Shown: positions 8,796 to 18,656 of the stretch, piece after piece
How positions within the stretch are numbered: the first letter of the stretch is position 1
How the letters are laid out: the number at the start of each line of letters is the position of its first letter
Assembly: GCA_949878745.1 (NCBI GenBank)
Contig: CATLBH010000001.1
Coordinates: 124,001-188,000 of the forward strand
From: an uncultured Ruminiclostridium sp.
Lineage (GTDB): Bacteria > Bacillota > Clostridia > Oscillospirales > Ruminococcaceae
Reading direction: 5' to 3'
DNA length: 64,000 nucleotides
Program-made: the position numbers and the translations under genes
Notes under the pieces: model-generated
Database searches by the model: none
Seen by the model: the letters and a program-made list of their open reading frames with translations, nothing else
What the model was told of the DNA's origin: nothing

Positions 8796-8825
8796 ATCGT
8801 CACCTCCGTTTATAACTGTAATTAT

Positions 8826-8843
8826 ATATAACTTAAGTTATAT
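8826..8843. promoter_or_regulatory. Probable operator of the TetR regulator
   Basis: Perfect 18-bp palindrome ATATAACTTAAGTTATAT immediately upstream of the tetR-type gene, in AT-rich sequence likely to hold its promoter. Position and symmetry fit a TetR autoregulatory site; no binding evidence is available. Confidence 0.6.
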
Positions 8844-8909
8844 TATAAATTGCGGCGGAGAATATGTCAATCTTTCAGGGTGAATTTTCAGTTAATTTTC
8901 ACTTTTCGT

Positions 8910-8949
8910 AAAACTAACCCCCGCCTTTTAAGGGGCGGGGGTTAGTTTT
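8910..8949. terminator. Strong terminator after padR-type gene
   Basis: Long GC-rich stem (AACCCCCGCC / GGCGGGGGTT) flanked by AAAACT and AGTTTT, about 16 bp with a short loop. Poly-T follows on both strands, so it can work in both directions. It ends the PadR gene on the minus strand. Confidence 0.85.
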
Positions 8950-9005
8950 CGATTGTTTAAGCCACGCTTTTTCCGAAAAGCTTTTCGGTTTAATACGCGG
9001 AAAAG

Positions 9006-9419
9006 TTACTCCTGAACCTTCTTCTTTCTTCCTCTGGTGGAGGTTTTTGCGGGAGCCTTAGGCTCAGGCTCTTCTTCTTTGAAAGTAGAGGGTTTTCCGC
9101 TCAGAATTTTTGCCACGCCCTCGTTGATTGCCTGATAATCCTCCTTGATCTTTTCCAGAAGCTCTACGCCTTCCTTCTCGATATGATAATACACTCTTGT
9201 ACGGCGCTTGCCGCTGAGCTTCTTATAATCGCTGATGGCGTTTTTCTCGATAAGACGGTAAAGGGTGGGATACATAGATCCCTCGGTTATGTCAAACTGA
9301 CCCTCACTTCTCTCATTGATTTCCTGCGCCAACTGGTAGCCGTACATATCCTCCTGAGTGAGCAGGTAAAGGATAAGCATTTCAATGGAACCGCGCTTAA
9401 AATTTTCTCTTATGCCCAT
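9006..9419 (-). CDS. PadR-family transcriptional regulator
   Basis: 137 residues. Winged helix 1-95 with the family signature (RGSIEMLILYLLTQEDMYGYQLAQEI ... EGSMYPTLYRLIEKNAI ... RTRVYYHIEKEG). A Glu/Pro/Lys-rich tail follows. RBS AAAGGAG. The upstream region 9435-9472 has AGACCG...CGGTCT ends and an inner GTATA/TATAC inverted repeat, a possible operator. No obvious target gene (transporter or DUF1700-type partner) is adjacent, since leuS lies upstream with its own promoter. Confidence 0.9.
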   Translation of the reverse strand: MGIRENFKRGSIEMLILYLLTQEDMYGYQLAQEINERSEGQFDITEGSMYPTLYRLIEKNAISDYKKLSGKRRTRVYYHIEKEGVELLEKIKEDYQAINEGVAKILSGKPSTFKEEEPEPKAPAKTSTRGRKKKVQE

Positions 9420-9592
9420 TTTTTTCTCCTTTCAGACCGCAAAGGGTATACACGGTATGCTATACGGTCTAATTCCTCAATATGCAATTACCAGTATATC
9501 ATAAATAATAAAAAAGTCAAGGATATAATATAATAAATTGTGAAATCGTGACTTTGTATTAAAGAGTTAAATATTTTTGTCGATATTGACGG

Positions 9593-12022
9593 TTATTTCG
9601 CAACAATATTTACTAATTTATCGGGAACACCAATGCTTTTTACCACCTGTTTTCCCTGAATAAGCTTCATAACCTCTTCGTTTTCCAGGGCGGTTTTAAC
9701 TAAGGTATCCTTATCGAGACCCGCGCTCACATTAAGCTTGGCTTTCACCTTTCCGTTTATCTGCACCGCTATCTCCACGGTGTCGTCCACGCAAAGGGCT
9801 TCGTCGTAGGGGCACCAGCTTTGATCGTCTATCACCGCTCCGCCGCTAACCTCGCTGTACAGCTCCTCGGAAATGTGGGGGGCGAAGGGGTAGAGAAGGA
9901 TAAGGAAGGTTTTGAACTCGCCCTTGGTGATACTGCCCAAAGAATAAAATTTATTCAGAAGGGACATAAGGGCGGCGATGGCGGTATTGAATTTAAGCCC
10001 TTCGATATCTTCGCCGACTTTTTTAATTGTACGGTGAATTTCCGATTCCAGCTCTTTTCCGTGCTCCTCGCCTTCGGCGATCATCTCCCGCAGACCCCAT
10101 ACGCGGTCGAGGAAGCGCTTACAGCCTTTTATTCCCTCTTCCTGCCAGGGGGCGGCTTTTTCGAAATCGCCGATAAACATTTCGTAAAGTCTCACGGTGT
10201 CCGCGCCGAATTCCTTCACCACATCGTCGGGGTTGACCACGTTGCCCTTGGATTTGGACATTTTGGTGAACTGACCGGGGTTGTCCAAATCCTTTCCCAG
10301 TATCATTCCGTGGCTGGTGCGCTTCATATAAGGCTCCTTTGTGCTTACAATCCCTATATCGTAAAGGAATTTGTGCCAGAAGCGGCTGTAAAGGAGGTGG
10401 AGAGTGGTGTGCTCCATACCGCCGTTGTACCAGTCCACGGGCATCCAGTAATCAAGGGCTTCTTTTGAGGCAACGCCCGCCTTGAAATCGGGATCGCAAT
10501 ACCTTAAGAAATACCAGCTGGAGCCCGCCCACTGGGGCATGGTGTCGGTTTCGCGCCTTGCCTTTCCTCCGCAGTGGGGGCAGGTGGTGTTTATAAAGCT
10601 TTCGAGGGTGGACAGGGGGCTTTCTCCCGAATCGGTGGGCATATAGCTATCCACGTCGGGGAGAGTTAAGGGCAGTTCCTCTTCGGCAACGGGCACCCAG
10701 CCGCATTTTTCACAGTACACCAGCGGAATGGGTTCCCCCCAATAGCGCTGACGGCTGAATACCCAGTCACGAAGCTTAAAATTCACCTTTTCGTGTCCTT
10801 TTCCGTTCGCGGCAAGCCATTCCTTTATTTTAACCTTGGCTTCCTCCACGGAAAGACCGTCAAGAAATCCGCTGTTTGTCATTATCCCGGTGGCGCAGTC
10901 GGTAAAGGCCGCCTTAGTGATATCCCCGCCCTTTACCACCTCGATTATGGGAAGACCGAACACCTTGGCGAACTCATAGTCCCGTTCGTCGTGGGCGGGC
11001 ACCGCCATTATCGCGCCTGTGCCGTAGCCCATAAGAACATAGTCGGAAATGAAGATGGGTATTTCCTTTCCGTTTACGGGGTTTACGGCGGTTACGCCGC
11101 TGAGTTTCACGCCGGTTTTTTCCTTGTTAAGCTCGGTGCGGTCAAAGTCGGATTTTTTCGCCGCCTTTTGCTGATAGTCCTTTATTTCCTCTAAGTTGGA
11201 GAGTTTATCGCTCCATTTTTCTATATAGGGGTGCTCGGGAGAAATAACCATATAGGTTGCGCCGAAAAGGGTATCGGGGCGGGTGGTGTAAACGGTGAGG
11301 GTGTCCCCCGCGGAGGTTTCGAAATTCACTTCCGCGCCGGTGGAACGGCCTATCCAGTTTATCTGGGAGGATTTTACCCTTTCGGGATAGTCCACAAGCT
11401 CCAGATCGTCCAGAAGCCTTTGAGCGTATTCGGTTATCTTTAACATCCACTGAGATTTTTCCTTTCTGATAACCTCTCCGCCGCAGCGCTCGCAGCAGCC
11501 GCTGACCACTTCCTCGTTAGCCAGCACCACCTTACAGGAGGTGCACCAGTTTACCGCCATTTTGCTCTTATATGCCAGACCTTTTTTAAAGAGCTGAAGG
11601 AATATCCATTGGGTCCACTTGAAATATTCGGGATCGGTGGTGTTCACCTCTCTGTCCCAGTCGAAGGAAAGACCCAATGACTTAAGCTGGCTTTTAAATC
11701 TTTTTATATTGTTTTCCGTTACCAAAGCGGGGTGAATTTTGTTTTTTATGGCGTAGTTTTCCGTGGGAAGTCCGAAAGCGTCCCAGCCCATGGGGAAGAG
11801 CACGTTATAGCCTTGGAGTCTGCGCTTGCGTGCCACTATGTCCATGGCGGTATAGGGGCGGGGGTGGCCTATGTGAAGGCCTTGTCCCGAGGGATAAGGG
11901 AATTCCACAAGAGCATAGTATTTAGGCTTATCACTGTTGTTTTCAGCGTGGAAGGTGTTGTTTTCCTCCCAGTATTTCTGCCATTTTTTCTCAATGGCGG
12001 TAAAATCGTATTTTTTTTCCAT
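9593..12022 (-). CDS. leuS: Leucyl-tRNA synthetase
   Basis: 809 residues, normal for bacterial LeuRS. Class I signatures HIGH (residues 50-53) and KMSKS (TKMSKSKGN) are intact. The CP1 editing domain ([38 protein letters not shown]) and zinc-type cysteine pairs (CTSC...CERC and CPHC) are present, followed by the anticodon-binding domain. It charges tRNA-Leu in the cytoplasm. A consensus promoter lies only 36 bp upstream of the ATG, leaving no room for a T-box leader, so regulation by uncharged tRNA-Leu is unlikely here. Confidence 0.98.
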   Translation of the reverse strand: MEKKYDFTAIEKKWQKYWEENNTFHAENNSDKPKYYALVEFPYPSGQGLHIGHPRPYTAMDIVARKRRLQGYNVLFPMGWDAFGLPTENYAIKNKIHPALVTENNIKRFKSQLKSLGLSFDWDREVNTTDPEYFKWTQWIFLQLFKKGLAYKSKMAVNWCTSCKVVLANEEVVSGCCERCGGEVIRKEKSQWMLKITEYAQRLLDDLELVDYPERVKSSQINWIGRSTGAEVNFETSAGDTLTVYTTRPDTLFGATYMVISPEHPYIEKWSDKLSNLEEIKDYQQKAAKKSDFDRTELNKEKTGVKLSGVTAVNPVNGKEIPIFISDYVLMGYGTGAIMAVPAHDERDYEFAKVFGLPIIEVVKGGDITKAAFTDCATGIMTNSGFLDGLSVEEAKVKIKEWLAANGKGHEKVNFKLRDWVFSRQRYWGEPIPLVYCEKCGWVPVAEEELPLTLPDVDSYMPTDSGESPLSTLESFINTTCPHCGGKARRETDTMPQWAGSSWYFLRYCDPDFKAGVASKEALDYWMPVDWYNGGMEHTTLHLLYSRFWHKFLYDIGIVSTKEPYMKRTSHGMILGKDLDNPGQFTKMSKSKGNVVNPDDVVKEFGADTVRLYEMFIGDFEKAAPWQEEGIKGCKRFLDRVWGLREMIAEGEEHGKELESEIHRTIKKVGEDIEGLKFNTAIAALMSLLNKFYSLGSITKGEFKTFLILLYPFAPHISEELYSEVSGGAVIDDQSWCPYDEALCVDDTVEIAVQINGKVKAKLNVSAGLDKDTLVKTALENEEVMKLIQGKQVVKSIGVPDKLVNIVAK

Positions 12023-12057
12023 TTCCGCTGCTCCTTCTTTTGTTTGCTTATTTTTTT

Positions 12058-12086
12058 ATTATAATACCGAAAAGGGGTATTGTCAA
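12058..12086 (-). promoter_or_regulatory. Consensus promoter of leuS
   Basis: On the minus strand TTGACA (12086-12081), 17-nt spacer, TATAAT (12063-12058). Perfect match to the SigA consensus. Confidence 0.8.
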
Positions 12087-12188
12087 GGGAAATTTACACT
12101 TGTTTTCCAAAAGCCAAGCCGAGAGCCGGCAGCGAGGCAGCGGCAGTGCGGCCGCAAAGCATATATATGCCGTTTTTGGGGCTATTAC

Positions 12189-12217
12189 TTGACAACCCGC
12201 CCGTCATATTGTAAAAT
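12189..12217 (+). promoter_or_regulatory. Promoter of zinc-ribbon/TPM operon
   Basis: TTGACA (12189-12194), 17-nt spacer, TAAAAT (12212-12217), with the ATG at 12250 preceded by GAAAGGCGG. Confidence 0.75.
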
Positions 12218-12249
12218 AATATTATTAAATCCGAAAGGCGGAAAAACAA

Positions 12250-13359
12250 ATGCCCGATCAATCAATAGCCTACAAGTGTCCAAGCTGCAACGCCCCTTTG
12301 GCGTTCGATACGGTAACGCAAAGCTTTAGCTGCGATTACTGCGGCGGCCGCTTCGACAAGAACGAAATCGAAGCGATGACCGCAAAGGCGATGGAAATTC
12401 TTCCCGGGGAGCTTGAGGAGCCCGAAGCAGAAGCGGTTTGGGAACATAACAGGGACGAAAAAAACGAAAAAATATTCGCAAAGGACAACAACCTCTATAT
12501 CTGCCCCACCTGCGGCGCGGAGGTGATGACCGATTCGGAGCTTTCCGCCTCCGCCTTCTGTCACTACTGCCACAGCCCCGTGGTGCTTTCGGGAAGGCTC
12601 AGCGGGGAATTCTGCCCCGATATGATTATTCCTTTTAAAATGACTAAGGAACAGGCGTTGGCGAATTTCGACCAATGGACAAAAAAACACAGACTGTTTC
12701 TTCAAAAGGATTTCACAAGCCAAAAAACCTTGGAAAAAATACAGGGGCTTTATGTCCCCTTCTGGCTGGCGGACGGAGTGGTGGAAGGTAATATCGCCGC
12801 CGACGGCTTTAAAAGCTTAGGGTCGGTGAGAAGAGGGGATTATATATACAAAACCGAAAGCAAGTACTCGGTAATAAGATCTGGAAAGATAAATATCGAC
12901 GGAATTCCCGCCGACGGCTCCTCAAAGGCGGACGACGCTTTGATGGAAAGCATTGAGCCTTTCGATTATTCCGAGATGGTGAAATTCGAAATGCCTTATT
13001 TATCGGGACACTGCGCGGAAAAATACGACGTTACCAAGGATATGGTGTACGGTCGGGTTCAGCAAAGAATGATCGACGCCGCCAAAAACGAGTTCAAAGC
13101 CTCCGTCAAGGGATATTCCCGCGTTGTATATAAAAATGAAAGCTACGCCTTAAGAGGGATACGCTGGAAATACGTAATGCTTCCAATGTGGTTTTTGTCT
13201 TATGTACATAAAGGAAAAATGTATTATTACGCTATGAACGGACAAACGGGAAAATACGGCGGCATACTTCCCGTAAACAAGCTTAAGCTGGCTTTATTCA
13301 GCTTCGGCATACCGCTTTTAATCGCGGCGGCGCTGGCGTTTTTGATGGCGATATCCTGA
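12250..13359 (+). CDS. TFIIB-type zinc-ribbon protein with C-terminal membrane helix
   Basis: 369 residues. Two zinc ribbons: Cys10/Cys13 with Cys28/Cys31 (CPSC...CDYC), and a second CPTC...CHYC near residues 80-105. A soluble domain of about 220 residues follows, then one hydrophobic helix at 348-368 (KLALFSFGIPLLIAAALAFLMA). The family is widespread in Firmicutes and uncharacterised. The next gene, a TPM-domain protein, starts 20 bp later, so they form an operon. Function is unknown; the layout suggests a membrane-tethered cytoplasmic zinc protein. Confidence 0.85.
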   Translation: MPDQSIAYKCPSCNAPLAFDTVTQSFSCDYCGGRFDKNEIEAMTAKAMEILPGELEEPEAEAVWEHNRDEKNEKIFAKDNNLYICPTCGAEVMTDSELSASAFCHYCHSPVVLSGRLSGEFCPDMIIPFKMTKEQALANFDQWTKKHRLFLQKDFTSQKTLEKIQGLYVPFWLADGVVEGNIAADGFKSLGSVRRGDYIYKTESKYSVIRSGKINIDGIPADGSSKADDALMESIEPFDYSEMVKFEMPYLSGHCAEKYDVTKDMVYGRVQQRMIDAAKNEFKASVKGYSRVVYKNESYALRGIRWKYVMLPMWFLSYVHKGKMYYYAMNGQTGKYGGILPVNKLKLALFSFGIPLLIAAALAFLMAIS

Positions 13360-13379
13360 ACGGGGGAAATAGTAAAAAA

Positions 13380-14216
13380 ATGAAAAAAGTTAATGGATTT
13401 AAAAATGCGGCGGTTTCTTTTTTGGGGGCAATTTTCGCGCTGGTTCTCGCGGTAAGCGTTTGCGCCGAAGCCGATCCCCAAGTGCACATAATAGACGAAA
13501 ACCGGCACGTAAGCGACGACCGCGGGGAGGATTTAAGGAAAAGGGCGGAGGAATTCGCGGAAAAAAGCGGATTCAACATTATAATCTGCGTCTGCGACGA
13601 TATAGGGGAGCCGAAAACCGACCAACACACGGTGGAGTACGCCGACGATATGTACGACGAGCTTTGCGGGATCAACACCGACGGAATATTGCTCCTTATT
13701 AACAACGACACCGAATACGACTATATTTCCACAAGCGGAGCCTGTATAAACTATTACAGCGATTATCGGATAGAAATGATTCTTGACGCCGTTTACGACG
13801 ATATCATAGCGGGGGATTTCGCTTCGGCGGCGGCGGAATTCCTCTATACCGCCGAATATTATTACGATATGGGCAAGGCGAACCATCAGACCGACGTAAT
13901 GGGGGCGGAGGTCGATACGGTGGACTTTGCGGCGGGTATACTTATGCTGGGAGCCGTGGGTTTGGTTGTGGGAATAATCATATTTTTCGGCAATCTTAAA
14001 AAATATAAGCTGGAAAAGCCCTCCGCCGCTTTTTACGTCAACAGGAACACCCTTTCCTACAAGCGGTTTGAGGACATATTCTTAGGGAATTTTACCAACA
14101 GGATATATTCCCCCAGAAGCTCGGGAGGATCGGGCGGCGGAGGAGGAAGAGGGCGAAGCTCCACCCATAGGTCAAGCGGCGGCGGAAGACACGGAGGCGG
14201 CGGAAGGCACAGATGA
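13380..14216 (+). CDS. TPM-domain membrane protein with Gly/His/Ser-rich tail
   Basis: 278 residues. Signal peptide or anchor 1-30, extracytoplasmic TPM (YgcG/TLP18.3) domain about 35-165 (HIIDENRHVSDDRGEDLRKRAEEFAEKSGFNIIICV), a transmembrane helix about 178-202 (AAGILMLGAVGLVVGIIIFF), then a cytoplasmic tail ending in a low-complexity Gly/Ser/Arg/His run (GGGGGRGR ... GGGGRHR). TPM domains occur as phosphatase-like modules and in membrane quality control. The tail could bind metal or nucleic acid; this is a guess. Forms an operon with the zinc-ribbon gene. Confidence 0.88.
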   Translation: MKKVNGFKNAAVSFLGAIFALVLAVSVCAEADPQVHIIDENRHVSDDRGEDLRKRAEEFAEKSGFNIIICVCDDIGEPKTDQHTVEYADDMYDELCGINTDGILLLINNDTEYDYISTSGACINYYSDYRIEMILDAVYDDIIAGDFASAAAEFLYTAEYYYDMGKANHQTDVMGAEVDTVDFAAGILMLGAVGLVVGIIIFFGNLKKYKLEKPSAAFYVNRNTLSYKRFEDIFLGNFTNRIYSPRSSGGSGGGGGRGRSSTHRSSGGGRHGGGGRHR

Positions 14217-14220
14217 GAAC

Positions 14221-14320
14221 ATTTGAATTTGAGAGCATTTGGAAACGTTTGAAAGCGTATAATAACGTTTGAAAACATTCGATATCATTTCGTATTGTTA
14301 AAAAACATTTCGGAACGTTA
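14221..14320. repeat. Ten-unit 10-bp periodic array upstream of oxidoreductase gene
   Basis: The intergenic region reads as ten degenerate decamers of consensus GAAAACRTTT in exact 10-bp register: the CRTTT core starts at 14236, 14246, 14256, 14266, 14276, 14286, 14306 and 14316, with looser versions at 14226 and 14296. The core AAACGTTT is itself a palindrome. It fills the gap between the TPM gene and the RBS of the next gene. It could be helically phased bent DNA, an operator array or a decayed tandem repeat. Confidence 0.7.
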
Positions 14321-14343
14321 AGACAGACGAAAGGAGTACGCGT

Positions 14344-15318
14344 ATGAAAACAAAATTAAATATAGCGATTTTGGGATTGGGGGGAATCGCGAGAAAAATG
14401 GCGGCAACGGTAAAGGAATCCGAAAACGCGGTTCTTTATGCCGCCGCCAGCCGTTCAATTGAAAAAGCCGAAGCGTTCGCGAAGGAGTTCGGAGCGGAAA
14501 AGGCCTACGGAAGCTATGAGGAAATGGCGGCCGACGAAAGTGTAGATTTGGTATACATCGCCACGCCCCACGCCTTTCACGCGGAAAACGCCGTAATGTG
14601 CCTTGAAAATGGAAAACACGTTCTTGTGGAAAAGCCTTTGGCGGTCAACGCGGAACAGGCCGAAAGGGTCTTTTCCTTAGCCGAAAGAAAAGGGCTTTTC
14701 GCGGGCGAGGCAATGTGGTCAAGGTTTCAGCCCATACAAAAAACCATTAACGAAATAATAAAAAGCGGAAGGATAGGGGAAGTAACGCAGGTCACCGCCT
14801 TTACCGGCGGCGAGATGACTAACGTAAAACGCCTTACCGAGCCCGAGCTGGCCGGCGGGGCTCTTCTGGACGTGGGGATTTATCCGCTGAATTTCGCCTC
14901 CATGGCCATAAACGAACCTGTGGCAAGAATCGATACCAACGCGGAGCTCAGCGAAAAGGGCGTGGATCTTCAAAACGCCTTTATTCTGACCTACGAAAGC
15001 GGGAAAATGGCGGTTTTGGGCAGCAGTATGGTGTCGGAAATGGACTCTAAGGGCGTTATCTACGGCACCGAGGGGCGGATTGAAGCGGAGTTTATAATAG
15101 ATATTTTCAGGATAACCGTTTACGCGGATGGAAAAAAGGAGATTACGGAAAGACCGCCGCAGACCACGGGCTTTGAATATGAACTGGAGGCGGCGATTAA
15201 GGCAATAGAACGGGGAGATACACAGACGGAGGAAATGCCCCACGGTGAAACGGTGAAAATGCTGGGGATAATGGACGAGCTCAGAAAAAGGTGGGGAGTA
15301 AGGTATCCTTTTGAGTGA
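14344..15318 (+). CDS. Gfo/Idh/MocA-family NAD(P)-dependent oxidoreductase
   Basis: 324 residues. N-terminal Rossmann domain with GLGGIARKMA, VYIATPHAFH and the family motif EKPLAVN; the C-terminal domain starts near residue 125. Family members oxidise or reduce sugars, inositols or similar polyols and dihydrodiols. Typical length. RBS AAAGGAG eight bases before the ATG. No sugar transporter or kinase is adjacent, so the substrate cannot be inferred. Confidence 0.9.
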   Translation: MKTKLNIAILGLGGIARKMAATVKESENAVLYAAASRSIEKAEAFAKEFGAEKAYGSYEEMAADESVDLVYIATPHAFHAENAVMCLENGKHVLVEKPLAVNAEQAERVFSLAERKGLFAGEAMWSRFQPIQKTINEIIKSGRIGEVTQVTAFTGGEMTNVKRLTEPELAGGALLDVGIYPLNFASMAINEPVARIDTNAELSEKGVDLQNAFILTYESGKMAVLGSSMVSEMDSKGVIYGTEGRIEAEFIIDIFRITVYADGKKEITERPPQTTGFEYELEAAIKAIERGDTQTEEMPHGETVKMLGIMDELRKRWGVRYPFE

Positions 15319-15416
15319 TTATTTTTAAGTTATTATTCAGGGACGATTGCTGCGTTTTGGATTACTTTGATGCAAATATTTTTGCTATGCAATATATTAA
15401 AAAAAGGGGCTAAGCT

Positions 15417-16052
15417 ATGAAAAAAAACAGGAAGCTTCTCGCCGAAAAGGTGATTGGGCTTTTAAATATCGAATATCCTCAAGTAAAATGCGCTTTGAAT
15501 TATGAAAAGCCGCACCAGCTGCTTATTGCCACCCGTCTGTCCGCACAGTGCACCGACGTGAGGGTGAACAAGGTAACCGAAGCGCTGTTCGAGCGCTTTC
15601 CCGAAATTAAGGATTTCGCCGAAGCCGAAGAGGAAGAAGTCGCCGAGTACATACGCTCCTGCGGACTGTTTAAAACCAAATCCAAGGACATAGTTGAAAT
15701 GTGCCGCCAACTGCACACGCAGTATAACGACACCGTTCCCGACACGGTGGAGGAGCTGACCAAGCTGGCGGGAGTGGGAAGAAAGACCGCCAATCTTATG
15801 GTGGGGGAGCTTTACGGGAAACCCGCCTTTGTGTGCGACACACATGTGATTCGGCTCACCAACCGCATAGGCCTTGCCGAGGGGAAGGACGCGGTGAAGG
15901 TGGAAAACGCGCTCAGAGAAGCGGTAAAGCCGGAGGGGGGGCTCGGACTTTGCCATAGGCTGGTGTGGCATGGGAGGCTTGTGTGCGGCGCCAGAAAACC
16001 CCTTTGCGAATCCTGCTGCCTTAAGGACGTATGTGAAAAGAACAACGTATAG
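15417..16052 (+). CDS. nth: Endonuclease III (DNA glycosylase/AP lyase)
   Basis: 211 residues. Helix-hairpin-helix with the catalytic Lys in AGVGRKTANLMVG, the catalytic Asp in FVCDTHVIRL, and a C-terminal [4Fe-4S] ligand set spaced C-x6-C-x2-C-x5-C (CGARKPLCESCCLKDVC). It removes oxidised pyrimidines in base-excision repair. It stands alone. A family B repeat lies 11 bp past its stop codon. Confidence 0.97.
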   Translation: MKKNRKLLAEKVIGLLNIEYPQVKCALNYEKPHQLLIATRLSAQCTDVRVNKVTEALFERFPEIKDFAEAEEEEVAEYIRSCGLFKTKSKDIVEMCRQLHTQYNDTVPDTVEELTKLAGVGRKTANLMVGELYGKPAFVCDTHVIRLTNRIGLAEGKDAVKVENALREAVKPEGGLGLCHRLVWHGRLVCGARKPLCESCCLKDVCEKNNV

Positions 16053-16062
16053 CGGCGGTTTT

Positions 16063-16174
16063 ATATTGTTAATCAATCTGCTGACAAACAGATTGATTAA
16101 CAATCACACCCAAAGCACTGTTTGCAATCATTTCAAATTTCATTTAGTCTGTAGTATATTTGCAAACAGTATTA
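16063..16174. repeat. Family B two-hairpin element, copy B5
   Basis: Hairpin 1: TTGTTAATCAATCTG (16066-16080) with its perfect complement at 16089-16103. Hinge TCACACCCAAAGCA (16104-16117). Hairpin 2: CTGTTTGCAA (16118-16127) with TTGCAAACAG (16160-16169). Ends in TATTA. Hairpin 1 and hinge are identical to copy B6 at 59593; hairpin 2 differs at its tip by paired changes. Confidence 0.75.
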
Positions 16175-16196
16175 GGCATTTTTTAATATTAAACGG

Positions 16197-16225
16197 TTGA
16201 AATTCCCAAAAAGATATGATATAAT
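16197..16225 (+). promoter_or_regulatory. Promoter of XRE-cupin gene
   Basis: TTGAAA (16197-16202), 17-nt spacer, TATAAT (16220-16225), 55 bp before the ATG at 16281. Confidence 0.65.
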
Positions 16226-16280
16226 TTAAATAATAAAACAGAAAAATCAGCGGCTAAGGCTTTTTAAGAAAGGAAACACA

Positions 16281-16841
16281 ATGAATTACAATATTAAAGA
16301 CGTATCCTCGCGGCTTAAATCCACAAGAGAATATCTCGATATAGACATTGACTTTATGGCCGAAAAAACAAGCACTTCTCCCGAAGAGTACCAAAGCCTT
16401 GAAAACGGCGAAAAGGACTTTTCGCTGTCTTTCCTTAACGCCTGCGCCGAAGCCTTGGGCATTGAGATGATAGAGCTTCTTACCGGTACGGAGCCTAAGC
16501 TTCAATCCTATTCGGTGGTAAGAAAGGATAACGGTCTTCCCATTGAAAGGCGTATAGGCTTTACCTATCAGCATATCGCATATCTTTTTAAAAACAAGAA
16601 AATAGAGCCCTTTGTGGTGGAAGCGCCTTACTCCGAGGAGGAACAGAACAAGCCGATACACCTTTCGGTGCATGAGGGGCAGGAAATGGACTATATTCTG
16701 TCGGGACAGCTTAAAATTATTATAAACGGCCACGAGGAAATACTGAACGAGGGGGACTGCGTTTATTACAACAGCAAAAATCCTCACGGAATGGTGGCTT
16801 ACGGCGGAAAGGACTGTAAATTTCTCGCGATACTTATTTAA
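16281..16841 (+). CDS. XRE-family regulator with C-terminal cupin domain
   Basis: 186 residues. N-terminal Cro/C1 helix-turn-helix (about 8-65: RLKSTREYLDIDIDFMAEKTSTSPEEYQSLENGEKDFSLSF is shared with XRE proteins), and a cupin barrel from about 110 (HEGQEMDYILSGQLKIIINGHEEILNEGDCVYYNSKNPHGM). XRE-cupin proteins usually sense a small ligand and control a neighbouring catabolic gene. The acyl-CoA ligase gene starts 103 bp downstream on the same strand and is the obvious target. Confidence 0.93.
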   Translation: MNYNIKDVSSRLKSTREYLDIDIDFMAEKTSTSPEEYQSLENGEKDFSLSFLNACAEALGIEMIELLTGTEPKLQSYSVVRKDNGLPIERRIGFTYQHIAYLFKNKKIEPFVVEAPYSEEEQNKPIHLSVHEGQEMDYILSGQLKIIINGHEEILNEGDCVYYNSKNPHGMVAYGGKDCKFLAILI

Positions 16842-16944
16842 CCGCCGCTTGTTTAAGCTGCACTTTAAATTCAATATATATAAATAAATCTATAAAAATA
16901 AATATAAAGAGAACAAAACGCTTTTACGGAAGGAACGGAAGAAA

Positions 16945-18615
16945 ATGGAACAGGTACTGGATTACTACAAAAAATTCGTCAGGGAGGGCTTTGACGAAAA
17001 CGGGATACTCAATAAGTTCGAGGTAAACTGCCCCGACAACTATAATTTCGGTTACGACATCATAGACAAGTTCGCGGAGCTTGAACCGAACCGTCCCGCG
17101 TTAAAATGGACGAACGTGAAGGGCGAAAAAAAGGAATTTACCTACGGGGAGATATCCGAGCTTTCGACCCGCGCGGCGAACCTTTTTGCGTCAAAGGGCA
17201 TTAAAAAGGGCGATACGGTAATGCTGGTGCTTAAAAGAAACTATCAGTTCTGGTACGCCGTGATAGGTCTTATAAAGCTGGGAGCCATAGCCATTCCCGC
17301 CACCCATCTTCTCACCACCCACGATTTCACCTACCGCTTTGAACAGGCGGACGTAAAAGCGATAATTTGTACTCACGACAACCCGGAGGTTAAGGAGTAC
17401 GCCGACCTGGCTCAAAAGGAAATAAATTGGGAGCTTAAGGCCAAGTTTATTTGCCGCGGGGGAGCCGATGAGGAATGGATCGACTTTGACGAGGAAATAA
17501 AAAAGCAGCCCGACACTATGGAGAGGGTGAACACAAGCTGTAACGATCTGATGCTGCTGTATTTTACCAGCGGAACAACCGGTTATCCGAAAATGGTGGT
17601 ACACAATCACAAATACGCCATTTGTCATATACAGACCGCCAAGCACTGGCAGAACGTGGATCCCGACGGGCTTCACCTCACCATTTCCGACACGGGCTGG
17701 GGAAAAGCGGCGTGGGGGAAGCTTTACGGGCAGATGTCCCTGGGCAGCTGTGTTATGGTGTACGACTTTGACAAGTTCGTGCCCTCCGATATGCTTAAAA
17801 TAATGCAGGATTATAAGATTACCTCCTTCTGCGCTCCCCCCACAATGTTCCGCTTCTTTATAAAGGAGGGACTTCGGGATTACGATTTGAGCAGCCTTAA
17901 ATATTCCACCATAGCGGGGGAGGCGTTAAACCCGGAGGTGTATAACAAATGGCTGGAATACACGGGATTAAAGCTTATGGAGGCCTTCGGCCAGACCGAG
18001 TCCACCGCCCTTCTCGCCAACCTTAAGGGTATGACTCCCCGTCCCGGGTCGATGGGCAAACCCACTCCCCTTTACAACGTTGATATAGTGGACGAAAACG
18101 ACAACTCGCTTCCCGCGGGCGAGGTAGGGGAGATTGTGGTAAGAGCTGAGCGGGGTAAGGACGGCTTGTTCAACTGCTACTACAAAAACACTGAGCTTAC
18201 CGACGAAGCATGGAGCAACGGGGTTTACCATACCGGCGACACCGCCTGGAAGGACGAGGACGGCTATTTCTGGTATGTGGGGCGAAACGACGACGTTATC
18301 AAATCAAGCGGCTACCGCATAGGCCCCTTTGAAATAGAAAGCGTTCTTATAACCCACCCCGCGGTATTGGAATGCGCGATAACCGCCGCCCCCGACCCGG
18401 TAAGAGGACAGGTCGTAAAGGCAACGGTGGTTTTGTCGAAGGGGTATACCGCCTCGGAAGAGCTTAAAAAGGAGCTTCAGACTCACGTAAAGAAAAACAC
18501 CGCCCCCTATAAGTACCCCCGTATCGTGGAATTTGTGGACGAGCTTCCCAAGACGATAAGCGGAAAGATTCGCCGCGTTCAGATAAGGCAGGAAGACAGT
18601 AAGGCATCCGAGTGA
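16945..18615 (+). CDS. AMP-forming acyl-CoA synthetase
   Basis: 556 residues of the ANL superfamily. Adenylation motif YFTSGTTGYPKMV, the A5 region GQTES, YHTGDTAWKDEDGYFWYVGRNDDVIKSSGYRIGPFEIE with the hinge region, and the catalytic C-terminal Lys in PKTISGKIRR. It activates a carboxylic acid with ATP and joins it to CoA. Its sequence is closest in style to acetyl- or medium-chain acyl-CoA synthetases of anaerobes; the acid is not determined. Probably controlled by the XRE-cupin protein encoded upstream. RBS GGAAGGAACGG. Confidence 0.93.
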   Translation: MEQVLDYYKKFVREGFDENGILNKFEVNCPDNYNFGYDIIDKFAELEPNRPALKWTNVKGEKKEFTYGEISELSTRAANLFASKGIKKGDTVMLVLKRNYQFWYAVIGLIKLGAIAIPATHLLTTHDFTYRFEQADVKAIICTHDNPEVKEYADLAQKEINWELKAKFICRGGADEEWIDFDEEIKKQPDTMERVNTSCNDLMLLYFTSGTTGYPKMVVHNHKYAICHIQTAKHWQNVDPDGLHLTISDTGWGKAAWGKLYGQMSLGSCVMVYDFDKFVPSDMLKIMQDYKITSFCAPPTMFRFFIKEGLRDYDLSSLKYSTIAGEALNPEVYNKWLEYTGLKLMEAFGQTESTALLANLKGMTPRPGSMGKPTPLYNVDIVDENDNSLPAGEVGEIVVRAERGKDGLFNCYYKNTELTDEAWSNGVYHTGDTAWKDEDGYFWYVGRNDDVIKSSGYRIGPFEIESVLITHPAVLECAITAAPDPVRGQVVKATVVLSKGYTASEELKKELQTHVKKNTAPYKYPRIVEFVDELPKTISGKIRRVQIRQEDSKASE

Positions 18616-18656
18616 ATTTGCTCTTAAAATATTTATTTATATTCCGTTAAATTATT

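Noticed and set aside
12023..12249. Possible T-box leader for leuS
   Set aside because: The consensus promoter sits 36 bp upstream of the start codon, so the transcript has no room for a T-box.
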